Assembly (NCBI GenBank): GCA_014773175.1
Contig: VXCM01002787.1
Span: forward strand, 141,007 to 205,006
Direction: 5' to 3'
Source of the DNA: Lucifuga dentata
Lineage: Eukaryota > Chordata > Actinopteri > Ophidiiformes > Bythitidae
Length of the DNA: 64,000 nucleotides
Within the stretch, counting starts at the first letter, position 1. Each line of letters begins with the position of its first letter. The translations under genes and the position numbers were made by a program. Positions 35,630 to 47,590 of this stretch are shown in pieces. The notes beneath the pieces were generated by a model. It was given only the letters and a program-made list of their open reading frames with translations. It was not told the origin of the DNA and searched no databases.

Positions 35630-37861
35630 GAGCAGACTAGCACTCGTCTCAATATCATACTGAGACAAATGTTATTTTACTGTTATTCAAACTGTGCCAG
35701 GCTTTTCACCTGCAATTCACCTTTTAGTCGATGTTTTCTTGCTTGTCTGTTGTTTCTCTTTATAAATGGTACAGAGAGCGGAAAGCAGAAAAATACCTTT
35801 TATCTTAGCTCAGACAAACTGTTTCTACATGAATATATGCCAGTTTCTGCTAATACTCCAGCGTTAGAATATTATTATACAAATAGGCAGACCAGAAGTG
35901 GGTGGCAAAGTAAAAATAGTGTAAAATAAATCCAGTGACACACACACAGACGTCTGAGTATCAGTGGCGAGCTGGAGAGAAGGTGGGCGAAAAGTGGAAA
36001 TGATGTGGATCAGAGTGAGAGACGAAGAATGAACGAGGAAAAAGATTGAGTGGGAGGGAGAAATCACTAGAGAGGGAAAGACAAAGCACTGAAAAGATGA
36101 GAAGAGACATGCCAAAGCAGGACAAAAGAGGCAAAGGGATGCTAAAGAAACAATGAACTAGGAGACAGACAAACAGAGACACACACACAGACAGACAGAA
36201 AGACAGAGATGTGTCTTTCAGGTTGAGTTACAGTGAAAAAATATTCACTTTTGGACTTTGGGAAGGCCAGACTGCTGGGCGTTCTTAAGAATGTGCGTCT
36301 CAAAAATACATGCAGACACACACGCACACACAAATGGCACAAACACGAAAAAGTTGCATCCATATCCATGCATAAAAATACATACACACACAATCTACAA
36401 AGTCTCTAATGGTGAGCGGCCACATTTGTCGAGAAGTTAAACTCACAAACACGTACATATATGTGTAATATGTAAGACGCACATCTGACTTAAGAACCTC
36501 ACATCTGCACATGCACACACACACAAACACCTGTGCGCACATAGCTTGCGTGCCCTGCTTGGGATTGAATTGCACAGCTGTTCAGGAGACTGAGACAGAC
36601 GGGACACATTTGTCCTTGAAGAATCCACACATACACACACACACACACTTTCAAGTAGACACACAATGCCAATAACATACAAATATTCACAGCCAGGCTA
36701 AAGTAGATACAGTACGTGCGTCATAAATCCCATGATAGCATTTCGTCAACGCTGCATAGCCACCTAACAATGTCAGGTTTACTTTTCTGATAAGTGCATA
36801 AAGACTAGCATGTTGCTAATATGAGACGCTATCGTTACTAAGCAGTGCTGTTGATCCTTTCAGCAAGATTCAAACCAGCGTTTCATTCATGCTAAGACCA
36901 TTCATTCAAATTTTGCATATATGAGATTTATTACTTTTAGCCTAACTATGATCTTTGTCAGTTTATCTCCACAGAAAGCAGTAAATAAAGCCACTGTTTT
37001 TTAAAAGTGCGTGTACATGAGTGGCTTCCACACATCTATGTAAATAACATTAAAATAATCCATCCAATGAGCTGGAAAGGCTAAACCAGTGTGCTGCTGG
37101 CTGTAGAGATTATCTCAGGCTGTGATCAGAGTGTTACTAAACATTTGCACATTCATATTTATGAGAAACAAGAGCAGCTTCAGCCTGCTCAGCACAAAAT
37201 TACTGTTGAGGAAATTCATCTGTATGCTTTTTATATTACGTTCTGAGAGGCCAGCCTAAAAATCAATACGTTTTATGAAGATCCTGTTTCCTTCACTCGA
37301 GTCAGGCCAAAATATGATTTTAAAATATGATCAGCAATGCTGTCACACAAGTCAAAAAAAAAAAGGAGAGTCACTGCCTGATTTGCTCATGGAGGTCAAA
37401 AATAAAAACTGGAGCTAATCGACTCTACGTTCTCCTTAGTTAAATAAGTTTGTTCTGTGACAAGATCCTAATCCCCTCCGAAAGCTGCATTAAATATAAA
37501 TGTTAGATCAAGACCCAAATAGACTCCCAGGAAATTTTCTTTGAATTTTTCATTGCTACTTTTAGCAGGAAAACTGTGGAATAAAATCATCATTATATTT
37601 CTGCTTGTTTTGTCCTGGCCTGATCACTGCCCAAGGAGACGTTGCCAATTACTTTAGCAGTAAAGTGTACCCTATGAGTAACATGTACCCTGTGACAGTT
37701 TGGGATGGAATATTCAACTCTAACTACATACATTTTAAGTTTTTAACAATCAAGCGTGGCTTTATTTTAGCAGCACTTAAAAAGCAGCAGCAAGCGGTCT
37801 TTGTTTCTGCAGTATCACTATTAGTATTAGTACGGTTAGGAAGAACAAAGTAAAAGCACCC

Positions 37862-38481
37862 TTAAAGGACCATACCGGCTATTTTGCATGTTTGAGCCTA
37901 ATATATTCAATTTTCATACACATAACATTACTGATNACCATACCGGCTATTTTGCATGTTTGAGCCTAATATATTCAATTTTCATACACATAACATTACT
38001 GATTATCATTTCCCAAAGCATACTACTGGAACACTGAATTAAAAATTTTTCCTACCTTCCAGACTGCCATTGGTTTCAGTTCATTCTGGTACGCTATTAA
38101 ACCAACTTGTTGATACTTGAAACGTTCTTGGGATAGGTAATCCATCATCGCGAACAAGACATGTATAATTTTAGCATTTAAGTGCAATAAAAAGCGTGGA
38201 GTGAATGTATGTCTCTACCGGGGAATCCCAAAAGAAGACCTGTGTTTATCAAAAAACTTAAACGACCGTGACTTCATAAGGCTGCATAACTACTAGCAGG
38301 CAAAACATCAATTTTTTTAAGGTGGATGTATCACTAGAATATTTGATTTTGAAATATTAAGAGATTTTGCAAAAATGTCAGGAAAACTGATTTTATCCTT
38401 CGGGAAATGATTGTCAGTAACATGTATGAAAGTTGAATATATTAGGCTCAAACATGCAAAATGGCATATATGGTCCTTTTT
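37862..38481 (-). mobile_element. TTAA inverted-repeat element, copy 15 (subfamily A)
   Basis: Minus-oriented copy with left end TTAAAGGACCATACCGGC. The right end reaches TATGGTCCTTTT without the final TTAA. About 67 bases near the left end are an assembly duplication at the N at 37936. A short deletion removes the AGGTTTTTTCGAAG segment. Confidence 0.9.
37869..38003. repeat. Artefactual duplication across a single N (37936) inside copy 15
   Basis: An exact 67-base repeat on either side of the N. Confidence 0.9.
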
Positions 38482-39230
38482 GTAGAGAATGTGCTTTGAG
38501 TAGAATAAACTGTCTTCGGTAAATAGAAGACTTGGATTTCATGAAGTTTTGCACAGATGCAAATGTGGCTTCTCATCCGTTACAATCAGAAAAGCATCAA
38601 GAAACAAAATACGTAACCAGCAACAGGAAGCAACAGGAACATTATAACTGCTGAAAAGGATAAACACACTTGAATAAATAGTTCTTCTTGAATTCAAACC
38701 AAAGCACCACATTTCAGTGAGATTCACGCTGTGGTTGTTCTGGAACAAACATCCTCTTGAGTATTTTTCAGCAGGGTGGAGACGGTGAGACATGAAGCTT
38801 AACAGAAGCTGTTAGCATTTAAGCTGCCTTCACATCCAGGAACAAACACCCAGACCAGTCCAGACAAGGCTGGCAGAAAAAATAAATGAAGCCATTAAGT
38901 CTGGTCACACTTAAAGAGATTTCTTCCAACATGAATATACACACACACACCCTGCACTGTGCCAGGTACTGGCCAGCTCCTCATTTCATTACATGCTATA
39001 ATTAAAATGCCCGAATGAATAGCTAGAAAGAATGAAAGTGATATGAGGAAAAAAAAAATGGAGCGAAAAAAAGGAGGGAAGAATACTAAAAGTGCTACAG
39101 AAAATAGATAAGGAGGAGAAATGGGGAAGAGAGAGAGAGAAAACAGAATGGAGGATGAAAAAAAAAGAAAGGATGAGATGGGCTGACCTCAGGGACCACA
39201 GGACATATCAATTTGATCAACAGGAAGGAG

Positions 39231-39231
<1 letters not shown>

Positions 39232-39278
<47 letters not shown>
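39232..39278. repeat. (TG)23 microsatellite
   Basis: A perfect TG array of about 47 bases. Confidence 0.97.
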
Positions 39279-40084
39279 ACGCGCACGCGTTCTCATCTGT
39301 GTGATCTCATCTTTTGGCTACTGCGCCACTCAACCATGTGGCCACCTCGGCTGCTTTTATGACTCAGCTCCCTGACATCCATTTTTATCAGCATCAACCA
39401 CCTTTCTGGTAAAATAATGAGAAATGAAAAACAACTTACTGATCAGTAAAACACTTTCATTTCATCAAGTTTTGCCAACACCTTTTATCTTTCTAAGTAT
39501 TTTCCTTTATTCCTCTCCCACTCTTTACTTCTTCATTGCTCTCTTGTTCCATATGCTTTCATTTCACCATGGTAACTGGATGATCACACCCAGGACTGAA
39601 AGCAAACATTTGTCACTCTCTGTTCACTATTTGTAAATTTTAGAACTGGATTTAGTAGGACATTTTTTAGAATGTGGGCCCTCCAAATGTTATTCAGTGG
39701 CTGCACAAGCAGATAAATTTAGCGGCTGATGTAAGATATATGCCAGAACTGGGCTGGTGGTGGTGACCTTCCAGCCGAGTCAGACCCTGCAGAGAGAGAG
39801 GAAGAATTTACATGGCACTCAAATCTCTCTACTAGTTCCATTCTTCCTGCACAGGTCAAGAAAAGAACAGGGAAGCCCCCGTGGCTAAAAAGACATCATC
39901 CTCCCCATAAAAGCTTACGCTGCGCTTCCAGAGTATCAGAGAGAAGAGTGTCGTTCCTTCAGTCTAAAATAGCAGCTTCCATCATGGAGGCACAATTTAT
40001 AACCTCGTCCTTTCTCTGTGTTCTCTGAGTGTGTCTCACTCCACCATGTCAGCTGTCACTCTGATAGTGACACAATCCAACACT

Positions 40085-40240
40085 CAAAGTTTCAAAGTTT
40101 TATTTGTCACAAGTATAACAACAGTGAAATGCTTTTTCTGGTAGGTTCCCCAACAAAATCATGATAAAATAAAACAAAATAAAAATAAGGATAAGGCTAC
40201 AAGAGCAGAATTAAGAATTAAAAATGGAGAAGTATGCACT
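40085..40240. repeat. Possible dispersed teleost repeat
   Basis: TTTTATTTGTCACAAGTATA followed by CAGTGAAATGCTTTTTCTG resembles a motif pair seen widely in teleost genomes, by memory only. It is followed by an A-rich region (ATAAAATAAAACAAAATAAA). Confidence 0.35.
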
Positions 40241-40625
40241 CACTCCTATAAAACTGTTTTTTTAAACTGCCGACCATAAATTACCACCACATCTTTGTTA
40301 GCGATGTTTCTGTTAGTATTGTTGCCATTTGGCTTGTCATTATAGGAAAAATTAATAGGAAAAATATAGGAAAAATAGGAATAGCAAATACGAATAGGAA
40401 TAATTAACAAGTTCCGCAGCAGACTCTCTCTCTTACTGCCAGTTGTCATGTGTAAAGTATCAGAAGTCATCCCCACCCTGTAATGTGACAACAGTCTATC
40501 ATAATGGATGACATGCAAATACCCATCTGACTACACCCAGCAGACCCCCGACACACCCTGCCACCGCAAACAGCTGGCCAACACAGGGAGTGGGCGTCAA
40601 CCAAGTACAGAGGGACTGATGCTGG

Positions 40626-40627
<2 letters not shown>

Positions 40628-40663
<36 letters not shown>
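40628..40663. repeat. (AG)18 microsatellite
   Basis: A perfect GA array of 36 bases. Confidence 0.97.
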
Positions 40664-40665
<2 letters not shown>

Positions 40666-41689
40666 TAGGTCAATGAAAGAGGACTTCATTACTTAAAGCT
40701 ACAATTGGCATCGTTCCCAATAGGTCACCCCCAAATCACAAAAAAAGAAAGCGTGATTTTTGGAGGACTTCAATAAAATAAAATTATCAACATGTTTCTT
40801 CTTGTCAGGCTTCACCAGTCAGTCAAGCTGGATAGAGCACTTTAGTGATTCATCCATTCCTGTGGGTGATTACCCACCAGTGACCGCAAAGCCCTGCAAT
40901 ATGATTTTGGGGAAATTAGGGTGAATCACCTCAATTTAGGAGGACTGAATGTCCTCTCCAGTGCAAGCCCACTTCTTCATTTAATCTGATAAACTGTCTG
41001 AAGTACAGGCTGACATTTCTCATTTTGATCTTTATGCTGGAAAGAGGAGAAGGGCTGTGAGAGGTGTGAAATGAGAGGAGAGGTCTGGTTGAGAACATGG
41101 GAGGGAGGGAAACTCCAGGCCAGGCAGTGTTTCAGGAATAGTGTGCCAAGAGAGACAGGTGGGTTACAAGAGACTGCAACAACTGGGAAAAGCACAAGCA
41201 CATTCAAATTCACCCCTCCGCTCCCCACCATCAATCATTCCCTTCCTATCAGTCATCACCTTCATCCTCCCTCCATACATCCCTGGAATGGCCTTCACTT
41301 AGTGCTAACAGGGACGCTTTCAGGCAGGGTCAGGCATTAGTCAGTTGTTGTAGTGTTGTATCCAGATGTGAGGAAGGATTTAGTCTGTTCAAACCTCATT
41401 CACTTTAGCTCTCCTCTGTTTTTTTTAAAGTTTTTGGCAGAGCTGTCATCACTGCTATGAGGGCCACACTGTTATTTAATCCTACATTACCTGCCTATAA
41501 CCTTATGTTACATCTTCAGCATAAAGGTTTTCTTTCAAAATGAAGTGGCGACTTGCACAATGTCTACCAAAAAGAAGCTATTTCTTTGCAAAAAAAAAAA
41601 AAATTAAATTGTGAGTAACATTGTAACACAAGCACACAACCTCTTTTTTTAAAAAAGGTGCTAACGATCTATAGGTTAGGGAATAAAAT

Positions 41690-42431
41690 TATGCACATTA
41701 CCCATCAGGATTTTTCCCCGTATGATAAAGTTGCAATGACTTATGTTGTGAGACTTGGTTCATCCATGCATTTATCTCCTCCAAACTTGATTATTGCGAT
41801 GCACTTTATTCAGGCATCAGCAAGGGTAACATTCACCAGGCTTCATCTTATCCAAAAGAAGTGATCATATTAGTCTGATTCTTGCTGGCCTTCACTGGTA
41901 GCCTGTTAGCCTTAAGACTGATTTTAAGGCATTACACGGCCAAGAACTTTCTTATAATATATGTGATCTTTTAACTTGCTATAAGCCTGATTGCTGTCTG
42001 AGACCCTCTAGCAAAAACCTCTTGGTAGTTCCTAGATTTTGTCACGTCATTAAAAGTGAAAAAGTTTCTATTTGTGCCCTGAGGTTGTGGAATTCCCTGC
42101 CAGAAGATCTCAGACTGGCAAACTCAGTGTCTTCTTTTAAAACTCAGCTGAAAACTGATTTTTAATGTAAGGCTTTTAACTGATCCCAAATAAACTGTTA
42201 ATTGCCCCTCCCCCCCAAATTAATTTACTATTTCTATCCTTTATGATTATTATTTTTTTGTACTGCAATTGTCATTTGTCTTGTGCTCTATTGTCTGCGC
42301 TGTTAGCACCTTGTAACTCTTTTATTATTGTTTTTTTATTACTGTGTGTTAAACTTGGCTATATTGTTAAGTACCTTGTAACTCTGTTTTGAAAGGTGCT
42401 GTATAAATAAAGTTCTTATTATTATTTATTT
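41690..42431 (+). mobile_element. LINE 3' end, L2/CR1 type (reverse transcriptase C-terminal part)
   Basis: From 41765 one frame reads HAFISSKLDYCDALYSGISK, the signature that follows the reverse transcriptase catalytic core in L2/CR1-clade LINEs. Downstream, in another frame, RLWNSLPEDLRLANSVSSFK and KTQLKTDF then stop, the usual C-terminus of these ORFs (WNSLP..LR....FK..LKT.LF). The untranslated end runs GGTGCTGTATAAATAAAGTT and a TTATTATTATTTATTT tail, also typical. Frameshifts and stops break the frame, so this is a dead 5'-truncated copy on the plus strand. Confidence 0.88.
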
Positions 42432-42919
42432 AAATGCAGTGATAGGTTTATGGGTGATATCCTGCTGTTGTTGTAATGTTTTTAACAGCAGAAAAATGGA
42501 ATATTGTGTATTTTTAGTACTGGGAGAAGCAGCAGCTGCTGCTCCAAACATGTGATTACAGGAAATTGTATTCATATGCTGCGACCCCTCAGGAGTCCTT
42601 CAAGATCTTTGGTTTCAGTCTTTGGAGTGCAAAAAGAATTTCAGTCACCATGGAGCCTAAACTACAGAAAATGGCTTCTGGAGTCACTTGATACAAAGTC
42701 ACACATTATGAGTTCTTCACTTATTTCAAAACTGTTAGCAGCGAAACATGCTACTGTGAAAACTAGCATGATGAAGTCATGATGTTTAACGCTGTGTCAG
42801 CATGGCTGTGAGGCTGAGCGGTCACACAAGATGCTGTTCAGCTGCAGACGTAAAAAAAGGCAGAAAGCTCCATGCTGCGTGGCTGCAGGACGGACGTTAT
42901 AAAAATAGGCCTTTGTTCA

Positions 42920-43210
42920 ACTTCCGGCTCTCTCCATGTTCCCTTCCTGCTCTCCATCTCCCTTCACTGATCTCTCCATTTTCTCTTCCTCCCTCTTGGG
43001 GCCTCTCTCCTTTCCTGCATCCTTCTCTTGTTCTCTTATACTATCTCTCCATCTCTCTTTTTCTCTCTTCCATCTCACTCTAAGCATCGATCAGTCCCCT
43101 CTCATTCTTCCTCTTTCCTTTGTCTTTTTCTTCCTTCGAGTCTTTCTCTCTCTTTATGCATCTCTGCTAAATTTTCCTCTGTTTTACTCTTTCACTCCTT
43201 TTCCTTGTTG
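42920..43210. repeat. Pyrimidine-rich low-complexity tract
   Basis: The plus strand is mostly C and T (CTCTCTTTTTCTCTCTTCC-like) over about 290 bases. Overlapping open frames here arise from composition. Confidence 0.8.
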
Positions 43211-44139
43211 TTCCCTGGACTGCACAGACTCTCTGCCTGGGCTGCATTCCTCTGCACCACTTTCTCCCTCTGTCAGCAACTCTCTAGCGTTTCTACTCAC
43301 AACGTCTCTCCATCCTCCCGTAATCCTGCCAACGCCAGTGGAATCAAAAGTGCAGACAGTGAAAAGTAACTTTCTCTCACAAAAGATGTACAGCACAAAG
43401 AAACAAAGAGCGCTGTGAAACCTGACGGAAGAAAAAGATGAGATTTATTAATATCGGGATGCACTGACGCTGTTTTTGCTCTTCAACCTACTAAATCTGG
43501 TTTGCATCACTGCAGTATAAACTAGAGGTCATGGAGTCACTGGAGAAACAATACTGAGTTGAATTTTTCTCCCTTTCTACCTGCACAGAAAGATGTGACA
43601 TTTCTCTAACAAAGAAGTCTGCAACATCAAATCTAAAGCGTAATTTTCTTTTCACCCCCACGCCTGAATTCCCAATGAACAATGAATATACTTCCTGAAA
43701 GAGTGAAAGAGCATTAGGCGTCTTGCTTATGATGCACTCATATACATCAACATGTTGGCTGTACTGGAGAGCTCGACCATCTCAGCAAGGAGGTCAGCAG
43801 GGACCCACATTACAAAAAATAAAATTCAGACATCATAAAGGAGACCAAAACTGCAAAATCACATGGAATAACTCATTACAGCAAGTACACTGCAAGTGCA
43901 TAAAGCAAGAAAGCTGGCAGATTCAAAAGCTTCAGTTTGCATTATAACACTAATGACTACGTTCTTACTGCCAGGAGTCACTCAGGCAGAACTTCAAGAG
44001 GGATTCTGGTCGTTTCCCACAGGTTGAACACTTATTTGTTGTGGTCAAACCCAAGAGGATTTTGGAGAATGCCAAAAAGCTTTGAGCATGGAGGGTTTTC
44101 TGCACTGAATTCAACAGTTTTATAATAATAATCTAATCT

Positions 44140-44620
44140 CTGTCTGTCTGTGGCACCATTATCTCTAGAACCCGGCACTGTATGAAGTTGATATTCGGCA
44201 GGTTTCTTACTCAGGACTCAAGGATGTGCAGTGTCGCATGAGAAGTTGTTTGGATGAGCAGTTCTCGAATTGAGCTGTGCCGGTAAAAAGTAGTCCGCCT
44301 GGCAGGATACGCTCCAGACGCGGCAGCATATGCTCCAGTCCAGTGCCACGGTCTCAACCTGACCCTGTACAGCAAACAGAGCTAGCTCACGAGGTATGGA
44401 ATCAGATTTATGCCTAAATCATGAGCGAGCACTTACAAATTGTGAGCAGAAAAATTATTTTTGTGCAAACAAAACATTTAATTTGAGCAAAAATTACAAA
44501 TTTTGAGCAGAAAAAGAGGACGTGCAGAAGTGTTTGAGAAGTAAAGTTGTTTTGGCGGTGCTGTGCAGGTAAAAAGTAGTTATAAAGTCTGGCCCGGTCC
44601 AAACACACACGTTTTGAACG
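44140..44620. mobile_element. Dispersed repeat, family unknown
   Basis: The block starts TCTGTCTGTGGCACCATTAT and contains GAACCCGGCACTGTATGAAG, GGTTTCTTACTCAGGACTCA, CAGTGTCGCATGAGAAGTTG and GATGAGCAGTTCTCGAATTG. From memory this order (clause about tight TTGATATT, then CTCAGGAC, then GTGCAGTGTC, then GAGC.GTTCT.GA) is common in teleost interspersed repeats. A second part repeats GGTAAAAAGTAGT at 44281 and 44571 and holds AT-rich GAGCAGAAAAA units. Confidence 0.45.
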
Positions 44621-45155
44621 TGCACTGCATTAGTACTAATAATTTACAACATAGGACGTAATTCAGTTGTTGCCTTTCAGACACATTAAGATGTTAAAGC
44701 CCTTTAATGGACAAATTCAGCTTGTTTTATGCTGCTTGGGTTGACATTTAATTTAGCCTATAATGGCCCGGCATCAATGTTGACGTCAGAAGCAGTGTAT
44801 CTCTACACACACTTGACATTCAGCGACTCAGAAGCCTGGATTGGGAAGTTATGGGCGTAAAAAAAGAACCAAGGAAGAGAAGCTATTTGTTTTTTTTCCA
44901 GGGGCAAAGGAAAAGGAAAGGACATGGAAAGTTCTCTGTCCTCCACCAGGGGGCTGAGTTCAGAGAGGATGAAGGAGAAAAAGGGAGGGAGGAGAGAGAG
45001 AGAGGCAGAGTAAAATACAGTAAATTCTGGACAGACAAGACAGGGGAATACCAAAAATGACAGAGAGAGGGAAGAAGACAGAAAGTGAGAGACGGAAGAC
45101 AAAACGAGGAAGGGGAAACGATGCAAACAGTAAAGGAGATAAAAGGAGTGATAAA

Positions 45156-45284
45156 ACCACCGAGAGAGACAGATAGAGCAGCCTCGTCTCACTCCCACGG
45201 AAATAAAGATTTCATTCATNACCACCGAGAGAGACAGATAGAGCAGCCTCGTCTCACTCCCACGGAAATAAAGATTTCATTCAT
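45156..45284. repeat. Artefactual duplication across a single N (45220)
   Basis: An exact 64-base repeat on either side of the N. Confidence 0.9.
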
Positions 45285-45945
45285 CGGCCTCGGACAAACA
45301 CCACCACTCTATGCCCTCTCTTCCCCTCCTCCTTTCCCCTGTGCTCTTTTCTCTTGNCCTCTCTTTCTGCTGCTCTGCCTCTCCTCCCTATTGATGGGAA
45401 CAAAGTGAAAGGGGAATTGCCTGGTACAGGGCTGTGATCTCGCCCTGCTCACACGCACCCACTCCACAGCGCTCACAGGGAGCCAGCAACGTGAGAGTGA
45501 CACAGGAAGCCAGAATGTGGACTAGTTTCACCGCTTCACAGTGTGTGTGTGTGTGTGGGGGGGGGACAACTGCAGTTCCACTATTAGCTTCAACCAACGG
45601 ACCCTGGAGACCAAAGAGAGTTCTGACTGACAAAACTGGGTCTCTGGGGGAGCCGCACGGTGTCTTAACGGCTCCCATCTTTATGCTACACTCACCGGTT
45701 TCCTGCTGCATAATAAGGAAAATGGTTCAATTGCAGAACCAAGGGCCAGGGCGTCCACTCATCCCTGAGACCCAGAGGAGTGTGCTGGAGCGAAAACTCC
45801 TCAGTGTCAGCGTCAAAAATATGTACAGACGCAGCAAATGGCAGCAACGATCGCATATGACCACATGTGAAAACTGATTTACAGTTATTGAGCTCAAGCT
45901 GTGAAAGAGATGGTGAAACTTCCTCGATCCTGCTGCACGGAAGGG

Positions 45946-46590
45946 TTAAAGGACCATAACATCTGTTTTGCATGTTTGAGCATAAGATATTCAGTTTTCA
46001 TACAGGTAAGATTATTTCCCAAAGGATAAAACCATATTTCAGCTTTCCTGATATTTTGCTAAATCTCTTGATCTTTCAAAATCAAATATTCAAGCGATAC
46101 ACCCACCTTAAAAATCAATGTTTCGCCTGATAATTCAGCAAAAATATGAAGTCACAGTTGTTTAAATTTTTCGATAAACACAGGTCTTCTTTTGGGATTA
46201 TATTCCCCAGTGGAGACATACATTCACTCTGCGCTTTTTATTGTGCTTAAACCCTAAAATTACAAAACTTCTAAAAAAACATGAATATATGTCTTGTTCA
46301 TGATGGTGATACCTATCCCAAGAATGTTTCAAGTATCAACAAGTTGATTTTAATAGCATACCAGAATTAACTGAATNTACCTATCCCAAGAATGTTTCAA
46401 GTATCAACAAGTTGATTTTAATAGCATACCAGAATTAACTGAATTGAATGGCAGTCTGGAAGGTAAGAATACAAATTTTTAATTCAACGTTCCAGTAGTA
46501 TGCTTTGAAAATGACTGTCAGTAAAGTTACATGTATGAAAATTTAATATATTAGGCTCAAACATGCAAAATGGGTGGTATGGTCCTTTAA
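45946..46590 (+). mobile_element. TTAA inverted-repeat element, copy 16 (subfamily A)
   Basis: A complete + oriented copy (TTAAAGGACCATAACATCTG ... GGTATGGTCCTTTAA). It shares private changes with copy 17: ATAACATCTGTTTTGC, GAGCATAAGATATTC, loss of about 13 bases from the left TIR (CAGGTAAGATTATTTCCC), TGCTAAATCTCTTGATC and TAATTCAGCAAAAATATG. Confidence 0.94.
46310..46444. repeat. Artefactual duplication across a single N (46377) inside copy 16
   Basis: An exact 67-base repeat on either side of the N. Confidence 0.9.
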
Positions 46591-46631
46591 ACACTTAAAA
46601 GTCTGAAGCATTTTTGTTGTTTTGTCATTTT

Positions 46632-46952
46632 ATTTTTTTTTTTTTATCTAACTTTTATTTAACCAGGTGATTCGAGATTTAAAAGAAAAAAATGTCTTTT
46701 TCAAGAGAGACCTGGCCAAGATGGCGCCACAAAAAACAAGTTTCAACAGTACAAATATTAGTTTAACAATAAGCGCAACACAGACAGACCATATACTTTG
46801 TAACACACTCAAATTCAAATAAAAAGGATTTGTCTAAGAAAAATATACTTGTCTCAAATTACCATCCTGACAGTCTAAAACAAAAACACTGACCAACGGT
46901 GCCAATTTCCTGTTTCTTTAACATCAATTTGAATTCCCCAAGAGTAACAAGC
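46632..46952 (-). mobile_element. LINE 3' end, second family, minus strand
   Basis: On the minus strand this reads GGGGAATTCAAATTGATG, AAACAGGAAATTGGCACC, GTTGGTCAGTGTTTTTGTTT, stop, then an untranslated region ending TTGGCCAGGTCTCTCTTGAA and a tail with GGTTAAATAAAAG. It is homologous to the plus-strand fragment at 54600-55015 through both the last coding segment and the conserved 3' end. The run of T at its low-coordinate end is the A tail of the insertion. Confidence 0.85.
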
Positions 46953-47397
46953 TCACTGTGAAGAGGTGTGTGCGTGTGTGTGTGGCCGGTTGGTCCGTCT
47001 CAGTAAATGTGATGATGTACATAAATGTGGGAGTGACAGCAGGCGGCAGGATGAGTTGAGAGAGCATCCTTCTGGTTTCATCCTGCTTCTGTCCTGCTAA
47101 AACGGTCATTGAACATGACACTGAAGCGCTACCGGCTGTTTTGCAGCTGAGCCTGACCTCTGACCTCACAGCAGAAGAGGGGAGGTCAAAGAAAGAAGAA
47201 TTTCCCTCCGGGATCCATAAAGAGGCACAGCTTGTGGCAGTGTGTTGATATAAATAGTGTTTCTGGTATGTGTGTGGAAAGCTTGTGTAATGTGGTTTTA
47301 TGGTTTTAACATGAATAGCATCATTCAGGAAGTCAGACTGGCTGCTGATGGACTTAATGCACCAGAATTAGTCAAGCCTACAAACAGGATGCCTCAA

Positions 47398-47420
47398 TTT
47401 TTTTTTTTTTTTTTTTTTTT
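47398..47420. repeat. Poly-T run
   Basis: About 23 T residues. Confidence 0.95.
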
Positions 47421-47590
47421 AAGGCCTGTTCATGCCCGCAGTACAGGACAAAATATCTTTACGGCGATTAAAATTCCAGAGCCCTTTAATCACAGGCTAT
47501 TATCTTTCCAAGGAAGTAATTACATCAGCATAAAAGCAATGATCGGGGAAAATCAGGTAACACACCTGCTGTTTTAATGGGACATCTCCT
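47421..47590. promoter_or_regulatory. Candidate conserved non-coding element (unverified)
   Basis: A complex, repeat-free block with balanced composition and many AT-core motifs of the kind found in vertebrate enhancers (CGATTAAAATTCC, CCCTTTAATCACAGG, AAGTAATTACATCAGC). It is set in low-complexity surroundings. Only alignment to other fish could confirm it. Confidence 0.25.

Larger units (their letters stand above)
35050..37861. other. Gene-free stretch
   Basis: CA array at 35341-35372, an assembly duplication at 35505-35629, purine-rich sequence at 35980-36180 and dispersed short CA arrays up to 36650. From 36700 to 37860 the sequence is complex but I recognise no gene. Confidence 0.5.
38482..41689. 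other. Stretch without a confident gene
   Basis: Purine-rich sequence at 39040-39190, TG array at 39232, a possible dispersed repeat at 40085-40240, a degenerate ATAGGAAAAAT mini-array near 40340-40410, and a GA array at 40628. Confidence 0.5.
42432..45566. other. Stretch without a confident gene
   Basis: Pyrimidine-rich low-complexity sequence at 42920-43210 gives long serine/leucine/phenylalanine open frames that are not genes. A repeat-like block lies at 44140-44620, purine-rich sequence at 44985-45130 and an assembly duplication at 45156-45284. Confidence 0.5.
45567..46590 (+). repeat. Inverted duplication, left arm (with TTAA element copy 16)
   Basis: This unit recurs in inverted orientation at 50200-51158. 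It consists of about 380 bp of non-element sequence (from CAACTGCAGTTCCACTATTA to TGCTGCACGGAAGGG) followed by a complete TTAA element. The two arms differ at only scattered positions in the flank. The outer border of the unit falls at the element's own TTAA end. An assembly duplication near 46377 inflates this arm. Confidence 0.93.

Noticed and set aside
40796..40870. tRNA-like string (AAGCTGGATAGAGCACT)
   Set aside because: Only a D-arm-like piece; no anticodon arm or T arm at suitable distance.
42936..43418. 160-codon open frame rich in S, L, P and F
   Set aside because: It lies in a pyrimidine-rich tract where stop codons are rare by composition; overlapping frames are open too.
45434..45877. 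147-codon open frame crossing the start of the inverted duplication
   Set aside because: It runs through a GT/G-rich array into the duplicated segment and is not preserved in the other arm beyond the shared part.
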